64,000 nt of DNA from an uncultured Rhodospirillales bacterium. Lineage in GTDB: Bacteria > Pseudomonadota > Alphaproteobacteria > Azospirillales > Azospirillaceae. This document shows positions 1 to 10,453 of the stretch, piece after piece. Where the stretch lies: assembly GCA_903931735.1 (NCBI GenBank), contig CAIZDL010000062.1, positions 1 to 64,000 of the forward strand. Direction: 5' to 3'. Positions within the stretch are counted from its first letter, which is position 1. Each line of letters opens with the position of its first letter. The position numbers and the translations under genes were made by a program. The notes beneath the pieces are model-generated. The model had not been told where the DNA came from. It saw nothing but the letters and a program-made list of their open reading frames with translations, and did no database searches.

Positions 1-1
1 C

Positions 2-70
2 GGCGTGCCGATTGACGTTGAAGCTGGCGATGAGCCCGAAGGTGACGAGGACGCGGACGGCGAGGAGTAG
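2..70 (+). CDS. 3' end of an unidentified protein with acidic C-terminus (..GVPIDVEAGDEPEGDEDADGEE*)
   Basis: Open frame from the window edge to TAG at 68-70; too short to identify. Confidence 0.45.
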   Translation, partial: GVPIDVEAGDEPEGDEDADGEE

Positions 71-74
71 GCGG

Positions 75-220
75 AAAAGTCCAGGTTTCCAAAGGCCGCC
101 GGCCTTTGGTCGCCGAAGGCAATCCAAATGTTTTGTAGGGGCTTTGCCCCTCCGACCCCACCAAAGGCCGACGGCCTTTGGAAACCATCAAAACCCAGCA
201 ATTTAACGGACGCACCCCGC
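75..220. repeat. Palindromic intergenic repeat element, copy 1
   Basis: 14-bp inverted arms GGTTTCCAAAGGCC (84-97) / GGCCTTTGGAAACC (173-186); each end is itself a hairpin (CCAAAGGCC-GCC-GGCCTTTGG and CCAAAGGCC-GAC-GGCCTTTGG); second copy at 32180-32310. Confidence 0.85.
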
Positions 221-1524
221 TAGCCTTTTTTCTCGATCACCAGCACCAGGCAGGCGACCGGCTGACGCTTTTCGGTACGCAAAGTAGCGGTGCTTTGGTG
301 GGTCAGGGTGAGGCCCGCCGCTTTGGCGCAAAGGTCGATGTGGGCCGCGCCATGGCGCACCCGGCGGCTGGCCATGAACTCGAAGCCTTCAAGGTCTGGT
401 GCGGACTCCACGGTGGCCAGCAGGCGGCCGTTGTGGCGGAGGGCGGCGGCGACCGCGCGCATCATGGGTTCAAGGTCGCCGAGATAGTTCAAGACATCGG
501 CGGCCAGAATCAAATCCCAGCGAAGGGGGGCGCGATTCAAGCACACGGTCAGGTCTTCGACCGAAAGCTGGTGGTAAATGCCGCGTAACCGGGCCTGATC
601 CACCATGCGTGGCGCGAGGTCGCAGCCGGCCAAATGGCGGGCGAGCGGCGCAAATTCGGCGCCCGCAAGCCCGGTGCCGCAGCCGAGGTCCAAAATATCG
701 CGGTCGCCCGGGGTGGGGCCGAGGGCGGCTCGGAGCAATTGGGGGCCGCAGTAGCCCAATTTGCCGACCAGATCGGTGTCGAACTTCACGGCGTAGCGAT
801 CGAAGAGGGCGCGGACATAGCCCGGGTCGGGCGCCGCAGTTTCATGGGGGTTGATTGGCGCAAACAGCGCGCCGCTGGCGCCAGCGGCGTCGGTCGGGTC
901 CAGCGCCAAACAATGGCGGAACGCCTGGAGCGCCTTCTCCCGTTCGCCCAACGCCCGCCAAGCGAGCCCAAGCGCCAGATGCAGCGGGGGATGGTCGGGG
1001 CTGTGGCGAAGGGCGGGTTGGGCCAGTTCAAGCGCTTCCAACGGTTGGCCGAGGGTGGTGAGCAGGTGGCACAACCGGGTCGCGCTCTCGGCGTTTTCCG
1101 GGGCCAGCATCACCGCCTCGCGGAGCGCGGCTACGGCGCCCGCCGCATCCTCCAACAGTTGCAGGGCCTCGGCGAGGGCAAGGAGCGCCGGCACGCTGTC
1201 GGGCCGGATCAGCAACCAGTTTCGGCACATGGCCGCCGCCTCTGCCGGCTCCCCCGCCCCGCTCAACGCCTCGGCCAGCGCGGCAAGCCGGTGGGGGCGG
1301 CCCGGGTCGAGCGCGTTGGCCCGGGTGAGGGCGGTGACGGCGCCGGTGAACCGCCCCTGGGCGATCCGCAAGTCTCCCAGCGCGCCATGGGTCTCGGCAT
1401 TATTGGGGAAGCGGGTGGTGGCTAGGAGAAAAGCGCGTTCGGCGCCGGCAAGGTCGCCCTGGGCACGATAGTCATGGCCGGCGGCGAGGGCCGCTTCCGC
1501 TTCGGTGTGGGGGATGTGGATCAT
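220..1524 (-). CDS. TPR-repeat protein with C-terminal SAM-dependent methyltransferase domain
   Basis: N-terminal TPR-like repeats; DILDLGCGTGLAGAEFAPLARHLAGCDLAPRMV motif I region of class I methyltransferases. Confidence 0.85.
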   Translation of the reverse strand: MIHIPHTEAEAALAAGHDYRAQGDLAGAERAFLLATTRFPNNAETHGALGDLRIAQGRFTGAVTALTRANALDPGRPHRLAALAEALSGAGEPAEAAAMCRNWLLIRPDSVPALLALAEALQLLEDAAGAVAALREAVMLAPENAESATRLCHLLTTLGQPLEALELAQPALRHSPDHPPLHLALGLAWRALGEREKALQAFRHCLALDPTDAAGASGALFAPINPHETAAPDPGYVRALFDRYAVKFDTDLVGKLGYCGPQLLRAALGPTPGDRDILDLGCGTGLAGAEFAPLARHLAGCDLAPRMVDQARLRGIYHQLSVEDLTVCLNRAPLRWDLILAADVLNYLGDLEPMMRAVAAALRHNGRLLATVESAPDLEGFEFMASRRVRHGAAHIDLCAKAAGLTLTHQSTATLRTEKRQPVACLVLVIEKKG

Positions 1525-2016
1525 CTGCGCTGTATGCTCGCATTCGCAATGACGGGCAAGCGCGGTGGGCCGAATCCCCTCGTGAAAACTGCATTTTTAA
1601 TAAAGTATGAACCAAAATTTTTCGCCCCAGATGAACCGAAATCCGCTGCTGCACTGCGCAAACTTGGTAAACGAAGACTTGGATAAACGGGGAATATCTT
1701 TTTTGCACTAAACGCCGATGTTACGGATATCACAAAGGTATTCGGGACGATGACCCGTTACGTCCGATTGGAAAGTTCGTTAACGGCCGTGTGTTCTCGC
1801 AAAAAAGATAAAAATCTTTGCAAAATGTGCTTGACCCCCCTGCGACATTTTGTCATTGGTCGGACAGGCGTTCGCTCATGCAGCGCCGAAATCCTTTGGG
1901 GAGGCGGTGGCGGCAACAGGCCGGATACCGGTGATTCAAGGGCGTGCCTCCCGGCACCCACCCGTCCCAGACGGGGTAACGACAGCCCCTCTCATGAGAG
2001 GCGGAAGACAGGGAGA

Positions 2017-2685
2017 ATGGTGATGACGGTTACAGCGAAACGGACAGGACGAGTGGCGGGTTATGTTGCCGCCTTGATTGTTGGACTCGGATTGGGACTA
2101 CCGCTGGACCGCCCCGCCCAAGCTGGTGAAAACGACTGCCACACCAATACGTCGGTGGTCGAGCGCCAGCTTCACATTCCAAATGGTTTGCTGCTCGCCA
2201 TCTCGTTGGTTGAGAGCGGTGTCGATGGCGTCCCGCAGCCTAACGCGCTGTCGCTCGGTATCCGCACGGTTCACACCCACAGCCGGGCTGACGCGATCAA
2301 CCACATTCAGGGCCGGAACGGGGCGCTGCGCAAAGACGCCTTCGTTGGCTGTATGCAGTTGTCGGTTCGGCATCACCGGGTCGCCTTCCATTCGTTGGAG
2401 GCGATGTTGGAGCCCAAATCCAACATCTGGTATGCCGGCCACATGCTGGTTCGGATGCACGGCGAAACCGGGAGCTGGTCGGGGGCGGTGGCCAGGTATC
2501 AGGGCGGTTCACGCACCCAGGCTCACCATTACGTTTGCCGGGTCTGGAATCATCTGGCGGAATTGGATTGGAGCAGCGCCAAAACCTTGGAGCCCCGCCG
2601 TTGCGGCGAGATGGCCCCACCGGAAATTGCGCCCAAGACCCGCAAAGCTTTCGAGCAGGCGCAGGTCGCGGCGAACCCGGAATAA
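2017..2685 (+). CDS. Lytic transglycosylase-like (SLT domain) secreted protein
   Basis: Signal peptide; LLLAISLVESGVDG and MQLS...GHMLVR...AVARYQGG; ATG 2017 preceded by GGGAGA. Confidence 0.75.
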   Translation: MVMTVTAKRTGRVAGYVAALIVGLGLGLPLDRPAQAGENDCHTNTSVVERQLHIPNGLLLAISLVESGVDGVPQPNALSLGIRTVHTHSRADAINHIQGRNGALRKDAFVGCMQLSVRHHRVAFHSLEAMLEPKSNIWYAGHMLVRMHGETGSWSGAVARYQGGSRTQAHHYVCRVWNHLAELDWSSAKTLEPRRCGEMAPPEIAPKTRKAFEQAQVAANPE

Positions 2686-2714
2686 GGTTGGGCGGAGTTG
2701 TCGAAATAGATATC

Positions 2715-2746
2715 CGGGGCCGCCGTCGCGCGGCCCCGTTGTATTT
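2715..2746 (+). terminator. Rho-independent terminator
   Basis: CGGGGCCGC (2715-2723) / GCGGCCCCG (2730-2738) followed by TTGTATTTT. Confidence 0.75.
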
Positions 2747-2865
2747 TGTGGAAATCGCGTGCCTGTGCGGCTATCGTTGTTTCGGTATCGGGAGTGTCAG
2801 CGAGGGCTGGGGCTGCCGGTGTTTCAGTATTGCTCGGGTGAGCATTGTTCGGAGCCTTGTCGGCC

Positions 2866-5484
2866 ATGAAAGCCTCTCTTATCCGTAACCGGTTTCTCGA
2901 GTTCTTCCAGGCACGCGGGCATACGGTGGTGAGGCCCAGCAATATTATTCCGGCCAGTGACCCGACGTTGCTGTTCACCAACGCCGGCATGAACCAGTTT
3001 AAAGACGCGCTGCTCGGCAGAGAAACCCGGTCTTACAATCGGGCGGCCGATTGCCAGCCTTGTATGCGGGTTGGTGGTAAGCATAACGACCTCGATGCCG
3101 TGGGTAAGGATGGCCGTCATCATACGTGGTTCGAAATGCTCGGGAATTGGTCCTTCGGCGATTATTATAAAGAAGAGGCGATCGTTTTTGCCTGGGACCT
3201 GATTACGAAGGAATACGGCGTCGATACGTCGCGTATCTATGCCTCTGTCTATAAAGACGACGACGAATCCGCGCTGATCTGGAAAAAGGTTGCCGGGTTG
3301 CCCGATAGCCGCATTGTTCGTTTGGGCAATGTCGAGGCCGGCGATGAGGAGAATTTTTGGTCGATGGGGCCAACCGGCCCGTGCGGGCCATGTACCGAGC
3401 TTTACATCGACCAGGGGCCATCGTTCGGCGAGGATGTGGTTGGCGGTCCGACCGATCGTTACCTGGAATTCTGGAACTTGGTTTTCATGGAATATGATCG
3501 GGGCGAAGATGGCTCGATCAAGAAGCTGCCTATGCAGTCGGTGGATACCGGGATGGGGCTGGAGCGCATTGCGGCGATTCTCCAGGGCAAGACCAACGTG
3601 TTTCACACCGATCTTTTTATGCCGATTATCCAGGCGATTTGCGAAAAGACCGGGCGCGAGTTTGCCGGCGACGATGCGCCGCCGATGTGCGTGGTCGCTG
3701 ACCATATCCGCGGCCTGACCTTTGTTTTGAACGACGGCGGCGAGTTTGATCGGGTGGGGCGCGGCTATGTGCTGCGGCGGATTTTGCGCCGCGCCGTGCT
3801 GCATGGCGACCAAATCGGCATGAAGGAGCCCTGGCTCTACACGCTGGTGCCGATCGTGGTTGAGACGACCGGGGCTTATCCGATCGACCCCGCGCGTATG
3901 GCGACCATTCAGGCCACGATTCGCGATGAGGAAGCAAAGTTCTTCCGCACCCTCGACCGGGGACTGGTTTACTTCAACCGGGTGGTCGGCGATTTGCGGG
4001 GGCGGTCCGAATCGGTGATCTCGGGGCCGGCGGCGTTCCAGCTTTACGACACCTATGGCTTCCCGGTCGATCTGACCCGCATTTTGGCGGAAAAGCAGAG
4101 CGTTGACGTCGACCTGGCCGGCTTTGAGACCGAGCTGGAACAGCAGCGTGCCCGGTCCCGCGCGTCCGAGGCGTTTTACGATGCCGGCGGGTGGGTTGCG
4201 GTGGCCGAGGGGGTCGATGGCGGGTTTGCCGGCTATGACCTGGAAAGCCTCGATGTTCGAGTGCTGCGCTATCGCGGCCGGGCCGATGGCGGGGTTGATC
4301 TCATTCTCGATCGCACGCCGTTTTACGTCGAAGGCGGCGGCGAGCAGGCCGATTGGGGCGTTCTGTCGGCGCTATCGGTGGAAATCGCGGTGGATGATGT
4401 GCGCCGAATCGATGTCGGCGTTGTCCATGGCGGCCGGTTGGTTCGGGGCACGCTGGCCGATCTTGCCGGGGAGCCGCTGCTCACCGCTACTGTGGATTTG
4501 GGGCGGCGCCGGGCCAAGGCGGCCCACCACACCGCAACCCACTTGCTCCACGCGGCGCTGCATCAAATTGTCGATCCTGGTGCCCGGCAGAAGGGGTCGT
4601 TGGTCGCCCCCGATCGCTTGCGCTTCGATTTTGCGGTTACCCGCGCGCTGACCCCCGACGAGATAAGGGCGCTGGAGGAGCGGGTCAACGGCTGGATTCT
4701 GGAAGACCACGCGCTGGTTAAGCAGGTCGATGTTCCTTATGCCGATGCGGTGGCGCGGGGTGCCATGGCGCTGTTTGGCGAAAACTATGGCGAGACGGTG
4801 CGGGTGATCGAGGTTCCCGGGCTCAGCCTTGAGCTGTGCGGTGGCAACCACGTGCGGCGGACCTCGGAAATTGGCTCGATGGTGATTCTGGCCGAGGAAA
4901 GCGTCGGCGCCGGGGTGCGGCGAATCGAGGCGGTGACGCATTTGGCGGCGGTGCGCCGGGGTCGCGAGGTGCGGGATTTGCTGGCGGCTTCGGCTGGCGT
5001 CCTCAACATTACGCCCGAGCAACTGCCTGGCCGGGTGGTTCAGCTTACCGACGAGATTAAGAAGCTCGCCCGGGAGAAAGAGCAGCTTTCCCGCGATGCG
5101 TTGACCGGCAAGGGCGGCGACGCCCTTCTCGATGGTGCGGAGACGATTTCGGGCGTGCTGGTTCAGGTCAAGGTGCTGCCCGGCACCGATGTCAATTTGT
5201 TGAAGCAAGCGCTCGATACCTTGCGCGCCCAAAACCCCGACAGTGTGTTTGTGCTGGTGACCGAAGCCGAGGGGCGCGGCAGTATCCTGATCGGGTGCGG
5301 CGCGCTGGCGGTCAAGCGCGGGCTGAAGGCGGGCGATTTGGCGAAAACCATCGCGGGGCAGGTTGGGTCCGGCGGCGGCGGTCGGCCTGATTTTGCGCAA
5401 ACCGGCTTTAAGGGGGTTGAGGCAGGCGTGGTGGTCGAGATTGCGCGGACGGCGGTAATCGCAGCGGTCAAGGCCTTGGGCTAG
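2866..5484 (+). CDS. alaS: Alanyl-tRNA synthetase
   Basis: MKASLIRNRFLEFFQARGHTVVRPSNIIPASDPTLLFTNAGMNQFKD; HHTATHLLHAAL; C-terminal DHHA1-like domain. ATG 2866 preferred over TTG 2845. Confidence 0.98.
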   Translation: MKASLIRNRFLEFFQARGHTVVRPSNIIPASDPTLLFTNAGMNQFKDALLGRETRSYNRAADCQPCMRVGGKHNDLDAVGKDGRHHTWFEMLGNWSFGDYYKEEAIVFAWDLITKEYGVDTSRIYASVYKDDDESALIWKKVAGLPDSRIVRLGNVEAGDEENFWSMGPTGPCGPCTELYIDQGPSFGEDVVGGPTDRYLEFWNLVFMEYDRGEDGSIKKLPMQSVDTGMGLERIAAILQGKTNVFHTDLFMPIIQAICEKTGREFAGDDAPPMCVVADHIRGLTFVLNDGGEFDRVGRGYVLRRILRRAVLHGDQIGMKEPWLYTLVPIVVETTGAYPIDPARMATIQATIRDEEAKFFRTLDRGLVYFNRVVGDLRGRSESVISGPAAFQLYDTYGFPVDLTRILAEKQSVDVDLAGFETELEQQRARSRASEAFYDAGGWVAVAEGVDGGFAGYDLESLDVRVLRYRGRADGGVDLILDRTPFYVEGGGEQADWGVLSALSVEIAVDDVRRIDVGVVHGGRLVRGTLADLAGEPLLTATVDLGRRRAKAAHHTATHLLHAALHQIVDPGARQKGSLVAPDRLRFDFAVTRALTPDEIRALEERVNGWILEDHALVKQVDVPYADAVARGAMALFGENYGETVRVIEVPGLSLELCGGNHVRRTSEIGSMVILAEESVGAGVRRIEAVTHLAAVRRGREVRDLLAASAGVLNITPEQLPGRVVQLTDEIKKLAREKEQLSRDALTGKGGDALLDGAETISGVLVQVKVLPGTDVNLLKQALDTLRAQNPDSVFVLVTEAEGRGSILIGCGALAVKRGLKAGDLAKTIAGQVGSGGGGRPDFAQTGFKGVEAGVVVEIARTAVIAAVKALG

Positions 5485-5533
5485 AGCGGATCGCGAAGAG
5501 GTGGCTTCACCTCGCAGCGTGAATTCGCTCTAG
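5481..5533. terminator. Nested palindrome after alaS (putative terminator/repeat)
   Basis: Outer CTAGAGCG (5481-5488) / CGCTCTAG (5526-5533), inner GAGGTG-GCTT-CACCTC (5498-5513); alaS stop TAG lies in the outer arm. Confidence 0.6.
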
Positions 5534-5616
5534 AGCAACACGTTGACCGCGTGTGCTCATAAATTTGGTGTTTGGCTGCGTTCTTAATCGCGCGTTACAA
5601 CCGGGAGTAGTGACCA

Positions 5617-6234
5617 GTGGTCGATTTGGGGTTTCTTGAGGGGCGGCATCGGTTGGTCGCCATCGATGCCGAAACGACCGGATACCGGGTGATGACTGCC
5701 GATGAGGTTCGTAAAGCCCCAAAGGGGTTGCGGATTCCGGGTGTGGTGATTGAGATCGGCTGCGTTGAACTGCTGCGTGAAAACGGCGTTTGGCGCAAGG
5801 GTGAGACGTGGCAGAGCCGGGTCAACCCCGAAGCCCCGATTAGCTTGGGCTCGATCGGTGTTCACGGGATCAAGCCGGGCGATTTAAAGCAGGCGCCACG
5901 ATTTGATCAGATCGTCGAGGCCTTTCAGGCCTTCATCAAAGATGATTATCTGGTCGCCCACGCCTATCGGAACGAAAAGCAGTTCTTTGATTACGAAATG
6001 GCGCGGATTAAGCGAATCGGTTGGGATGAAGAGGCATTCCCCGAGGACCGTTTCATCTGTACTCAGGAGATTTATGCCGATTTGTTTCCGGGGGCGCCGA
6101 AATCGCTTGATGCCATGACCGATCGCCTGTGGGTTGATCGGTCGGAGCGGTTCAAGTTTCATGGCGCGCTGCTCGATGCGGACCTTACCGCCGATGCCTT
6201 TATCGAGCTTGAGCGCCAACTCGCTGCCGGGTGA
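5617..6234 (+). CDS. DnaQ-like 3'-5' exonuclease
   Basis: Exo motifs LVAIDAETTG, GIKPGDLKQAPRFDQIVEAFQAF, LVAHAYRNEKQFFDYE. Confidence 0.85.
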   Translation: MVDLGFLEGRHRLVAIDAETTGYRVMTADEVRKAPKGLRIPGVVIEIGCVELLRENGVWRKGETWQSRVNPEAPISLGSIGVHGIKPGDLKQAPRFDQIVEAFQAFIKDDYLVAHAYRNEKQFFDYEMARIKRIGWDEEAFPEDRFICTQEIYADLFPGAPKSLDAMTDRLWVDRSERFKFHGALLDADLTADAFIELERQLAAG

Positions 6235-6891
6235 TTAGGCGAGGGGCGGAAACACCTCGTCCCACGCGGCACGAAGGGCGGCGTCGACCTCTTCCATCGT
6301 CACCAAATGGCCGAGGGCGTGGATCGAGGTGACTCCGTGTTCGCGGATGCCGCAGGGGACGATGCCGCGGAAATGGCTGAGGTTGGGCTCGACATTCAGC
6401 GCGACGCCGTGAAAGCTCACCCAGCGCCGGACCCGCACACCGAGGGCGGCGATTTTTTCTTCCTGGCCGGGCGCGCCGCCATAGGGCTTTTTATCGACCC
6501 AAATGCCGACGCGGTTGGGTCGGCGCTCTCCTTTGATCCCGAACTGCGCCAGGGTGTTGATCAGCCAGCGTTCCAGATCGCAAACAAAGGCCCGGATATC
6601 GGGTTTGCGCCTTTGCAGGTCGATCATAACATAGCCGACTCGTTGTCCCGGCCCGTGGTAAGTATATTGGCCGCCGCGTCCGGCTTGATACACCGGAAAG
6701 CGGCCCCGGTCGAGTAGATCCCCCGGCTGGGCGCTGGTCCCGGCGGTATAGAGCGAGGGGTGCTCCAACAGCCAAACCAATTCGGGCGCGGTCCCCGCGC
6801 GAATCGCGGCAACCCGAGTTTCCATCTCGGCCAAAGCTTCAGGATAAGACACCGGTTGCTCGCTGATTTTCCATTCAAGGGCCGAGGTCAT
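6235..6891 (-). CDS. lipB: Octanoyltransferase (lipoate biosynthesis)
   Basis: [52 protein letters not shown]; start at ATG 6891. Confidence 0.95.
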   Translation of the reverse strand: MTSALEWKISEQPVSYPEALAEMETRVAAIRAGTAPELVWLLEHPSLYTAGTSAQPGDLLDRGRFPVYQAGRGGQYTYHGPGQRVGYVMIDLQRRKPDIRAFVCDLERWLINTLAQFGIKGERRPNRVGIWVDKKPYGGAPGQEEKIAALGVRVRRWVSFHGVALNVEPNLSHFRGIVPCGIREHGVTSIHALGHLVTMEEVDAALRAAWDEVFPPLA

Positions 6892-7285
6892 GGCGAGGCT
6901 TCCAAGCTGTTGGGAGGAGTGGGTGATATCGGTGCGCCGAGCCGGGAAATCCAGTCTTGCCCTTTTGCACCGCAGCGCGATGGAGGCGGATGTAACCTTA
7001 TCGCGATGGCCAATGCCAAGGTTGATGTGGCATTGCGGCAAAATCTCGTGGTAGTGTCCTGGCCCTGTGCTTCCCTTGTTCGCGGTCAGCGGTTGGGGCG
7101 GCGGCGCTGGTCTTGTCTCGGGCTTTTCAGGTTGGGGTTTCGGCCGGCAGAATTTTTTCGGTGGGGTAGTGGGAACAAAAGACCGAGCCGAATGTTTATT
7201 GGTTGGCGGGTCAGGAGGCGGCGGTGGTGCTGGTCTCTCGGATGCCCGTTTCGCTCCGTCCCCGTTAGGGAACAGTAGGCATTCG

Positions 7286-8776
7286 ATGACCCTTCAACAA
7301 TCCGAACGACCAATTCCGGCATTCGTGGGCTCGTCGTCGCGCGGCCCCGTCAAGGAAGATCCGGCCGCCGTTCCGGCCATCGGCAATTCGGGTGCGCTGC
7401 TGCTGGGCGATCTGGTGGCGCTGGCGCTGGCGTTTTTGTGCGCGGGCGTGCTGTCGTTGCTGGTCGAGGAGGAAATCTTTAATAAGGTTTCTGATTATAC
7501 CGTCAATGCCGAGGCGCGCGCGCGGCTGTTTCAGTTTTTGTTGTTGTCGGGCTTTGTTTTGATTTGGCACAACGAGCGCGGCCACTACGATACCCGGTTG
7601 CCGTTCTGGACCGAAACCAAACAGGTCTTGATCGCGCTGTCCCTTGCGGCGGTGCTTGATGGCTTTCTCCAATACATTATGAAGGTTCAGGTTTCCCGCG
7701 CCTGTTTGCTGGAAAGCTGGGTGTTTTCCTTTGCGCTCGTGATGATCAGCCGCGAGTTGGTCAAGCGCGGGTTGCGGACCCGGGGCACTTGGGATCTGGC
7801 AACGGTGATCGTGGGCAGCAGGGCCGATGCCGCCGCTGCGGCCCGTATGGTCAAGGCCGAGCGCAACCTCGGCTACCGGGTGGTGGCGACGGTGGACCCC
7901 TCCGATATCGCGGTTAGCGACGGGGTGGATTGTGCCGAGGCGCTCTATCGCCGCTTTGACGCCGACTTTGTGCTGGTGGTGCCCGATGCCCACGACTCGG
8001 TGCATTGCAACGCCCTCACCGCAATTTTGACCCGCCAGACCATGCCGTTCGCCTTGGTGCCCGCCACCGCCGGCATTCCGGTGTTTGGGTTGACGCCGGT
8101 TTATGTGCTGAGCCACGACATGGTTATGTTGATGGGGCGCAGCAACCTCGCGCATCCGGTGGCTCAGGCCTTTAAGCGGGGGGCCGACCTTGCCGGCGCC
8201 GCCGTGATTGTGCTCGCGCTGTTGTTGGCGTCGCCCCTGTTGGCGTGGATCATTTACTCAATTCGCGCCGATGGCGGCCCCGCGCTCTACCGGCAGGTGC
8301 GGGTTGGCCTTGATGGGCGCCGCTTTCATTGCTTCAAATTCCGCTCGATGATCGTTAATTCCGATCAGGTCTTGAAGGATTTCTTGGCGCGCAACCCCGA
8401 CGCTGCCGCCGAATGGCAGCGCGATGTCAAGTTGCGCCACGACCCGCGGATCACCAAGGTTGGCAATTTCCTGCGTAAGACCAGCCTTGATGAGTTGCCC
8501 CAACTGCTCAATGTCATTCGCGGCGACATGAGTTTGGTCGGGCCACGGCCGATCGTGCCGGCCGAAATTGAACGCTACGGCGCCGATATCGCCTATTATT
8601 ATCAAGTGCGGCCGGGTGTCACCGGGTTGTGGCAGGTCAGCGGCCGAAACGATGTCGATTACCCGACCCGGGTTCGGCTTGATTGCTGGTACGTCAAGAA
8701 CTGGACCTTTTGGCACGATGTCGCGATCTTGTTCAAAACCATTCCCGCTTTGGTCACCGGGCGCGGCGCCTGTTGA
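7286..8776 (+). CDS. Exopolysaccharide polyprenyl-phosphate sugar transferase (WbaP/PssY-like)
   Basis: N-terminal TM helices; C-terminal bacterial sugar transferase domain: [54 protein letters not shown]. Confidence 0.92.
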   Translation: MTLQQSERPIPAFVGSSSRGPVKEDPAAVPAIGNSGALLLGDLVALALAFLCAGVLSLLVEEEIFNKVSDYTVNAEARARLFQFLLLSGFVLIWHNERGHYDTRLPFWTETKQVLIALSLAAVLDGFLQYIMKVQVSRACLLESWVFSFALVMISRELVKRGLRTRGTWDLATVIVGSRADAAAAARMVKAERNLGYRVVATVDPSDIAVSDGVDCAEALYRRFDADFVLVVPDAHDSVHCNALTAILTRQTMPFALVPATAGIPVFGLTPVYVLSHDMVMLMGRSNLAHPVAQAFKRGADLAGAAVIVLALLLASPLLAWIIYSIRADGGPALYRQVRVGLDGRRFHCFKFRSMIVNSDQVLKDFLARNPDAAAEWQRDVKLRHDPRITKVGNFLRKTSLDELPQLLNVIRGDMSLVGPRPIVPAEIERYGADIAYYYQVRPGVTGLWQVSGRNDVDYPTRVRLDCWYVKNWTFWHDVAILFKTIPALVTGRGAC

Positions 8777-8947
8777 TGCCCCGCCCGGCGCCGGTGCGGT
8801 TGGTGTTTGACATCTGGGCCGGTATCCCTATAGTGCGTGGCTTCCTTCCGAAAACGCGGGCGTGCCTCACCATAACGCCCCGCCCCTTGCCGTACCCGGC
8901 GATCGGGACTATCGGGACACCACAACGAACCGGAAAACGGATCAGAG

Positions 8948-9562
8948 ATGAGCAAGCGTCAAGAATCTAAATATAAGATTGATCGCCGTCTTAACGTCAA
9001 TCTGTGGGGCCGCTCCAAGAGCCCGATCAATCGCCGCGCTTATGGCCCGGGTCAGCACGGCCAGCGCCGCAAGAAGCCGTCGGATTTCGGCTTGCAGCTC
9101 ATGGCGAAGCAAAAGCTGAAGGGCTATTACGGCAACATCGGCGAGCGGCAGTTCCGCCGTTTGTACGCCGAGGCGGTTCGTCGCAAGGGTGATACCGGCG
9201 AGAATTTGATCCAGTTGTTGGAGCGCCGGCTCGACGCCACCGTTTATCGCATGAAATTCGCGCCGACCCCGTTCGCGGCCCGTCAGATCGTCAATCATGG
9301 TCACATCCGGGTCAACGGCAAGCGCGTCAACATTCCGTCGTTCCAGGTGCGCGATGGCGATGTGATCGAGGTCCGTCAGAAGTCCAAGCAAATGGCGCTG
9401 ATTCTCGAGGCTCAGGGCTCGCGCGAGCGCGATATCCCCGATTACCTCAACGTCGATACCGGCGCGATGAAGGGAACCTTCGTTCGTGCGCCGCTGTTGG
9501 CCGACGTGCCTTATCCGGTCCAGATGGAGCCGAATCTGGTCATCGAATACTACTCGCGCTAA
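8948..9562 (+). CDS. rpsD: 30S ribosomal protein S4
   Basis: [52 protein letters not shown]4 RNA-binding domain. Confidence 0.98.
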   Translation: MSKRQESKYKIDRRLNVNLWGRSKSPINRRAYGPGQHGQRRKKPSDFGLQLMAKQKLKGYYGNIGERQFRRLYAEAVRRKGDTGENLIQLLERRLDATVYRMKFAPTPFAARQIVNHGHIRVNGKRVNIPSFQVRDGDVIEVRQKSKQMALILEAQGSRERDIPDYLNVDTGAMKGTFVRAPLLADVPYPVQMEPNLVIEYYSR

Positions 9563-9565
9563 TAA

Positions 9566-9618
9566 TTAGAGTGGGCAGCTTCGGGGGGGCAGCCCCCCGA
9601 AGCGCAAATCCGCTCTAA
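9566..9618 (+). terminator. rpsD terminator with outer TTAGAG/CTCTAA arms
   Basis: 11-bp stem GCTTCGGGGGG (9578-9588) / CCCCCCGAAGC (9593-9603); outer TTAGAG (9566-9571) / CTCTAA (9613-9618). Confidence 0.7.
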
Positions 9619-9628
9619 ACCGAGGCCG

Positions 9629-10447
9629 TTATACCGCTGGTATGTGCCGGCTCAGGCGCCCACCGCATCGAATGGGTTCGATGCGGTGGGCGAGCCCGGT
9701 TTGGTCTGAGATCTCGACGTAAGTGCCGCAGACCGTGGCCTCGTCTTCGGCGGGGGTCATGCGCTCGGTGGGCAGGCGCTTTACGAAGCGCGCAACCGAC
9801 AATTCCTTTTTCATGCCGATGACGCTGTTATAGTCGCCGCACATTCCGGCGTCGGTTTGATAGGCTGTGCCTCCGGGCAAAATCCAGGTATCGGCGGTGG
9901 GAATGTGGCTGTGAGTGCCGACCAGGGCCGAAATCCGTCCGTCGAGGAAATGGCCCATGGCCATTTTTTCGCTGGTCGCCTCGCCGTGAAAATCGACAAA
10001 AATGGCATCTGTGCTGCCGGCGCCGAGCGGGTGGTGGGTCAAGAGCTGGTCGATGGCCGCAAATGGGTCGTCGATCATGTCCATGAACAGCCGGGCCAGC
10101 AGGCAGACCACCAGCACTGACCGGCCGTCGGCGGTGGTAATCCGCGCCCAGCCCGAGCCGGGAGTTGCTCTGGGATAGTTGAGCGGCCGGAGCAGGCGGG
10201 GCAGGCGCTCAATGGCGGCCACCATCTCCTTTTGGTCCCAAACATGGTTGCCGGTGGTGAGGCAATCAACCCCGGCGGCCAGAAACTCTTCGGCGATTTT
10301 GGCGGTAATGCCAAAGCCGCCGGCGGCGTTTTCACAGTTCACCACCACCACATCGGGCGTAAGGGCGCGGCGCAATTCGGGTAAATGCCGAAGCACGGCA
10401 TCCCGGCCGGTGCGGCCGACGACATCCCCCAGAAACAGCAAACGCAT
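9629..10447 (-). CDS. YmdB/TIGR00282-like metallophosphoesterase
   Basis: MRLLFLGDVVGRTGRDAV; NCENAAGGFGIT; TTGNHVWDQKE; VGTHSHIPTADTWILPGGTAYQTDAGMCGDYNSVIGM. Confidence 0.93.
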   Translation of the reverse strand: MRLLFLGDVVGRTGRDAVLRHLPELRRALTPDVVVVNCENAAGGFGITAKIAEEFLAAGVDCLTTGNHVWDQKEMVAAIERLPRLLRPLNYPRATPGSGWARITTADGRSVLVVCLLARLFMDMIDDPFAAIDQLLTHHPLGAGSTDAIFVDFHGEATSEKMAMGHFLDGRISALVGTHSHIPTADTWILPGGTAYQTDAGMCGDYNSVIGMKKELSVARFVKRLPTERMTPAEDEATVCGTYVEISDQTGLAHRIEPIRCGGRLSRHIPAV

Positions 10448-10453
10448 CTGATC

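Noticed and set aside
1525-2016. Roughly 490-bp gap with small ORFs (1474-1733) as small-protein genes
   Set aside because: ORFs overlap on both strands, lack ribosome-binding sites and have no convincing coding character; more likely promoter/leader DNA.
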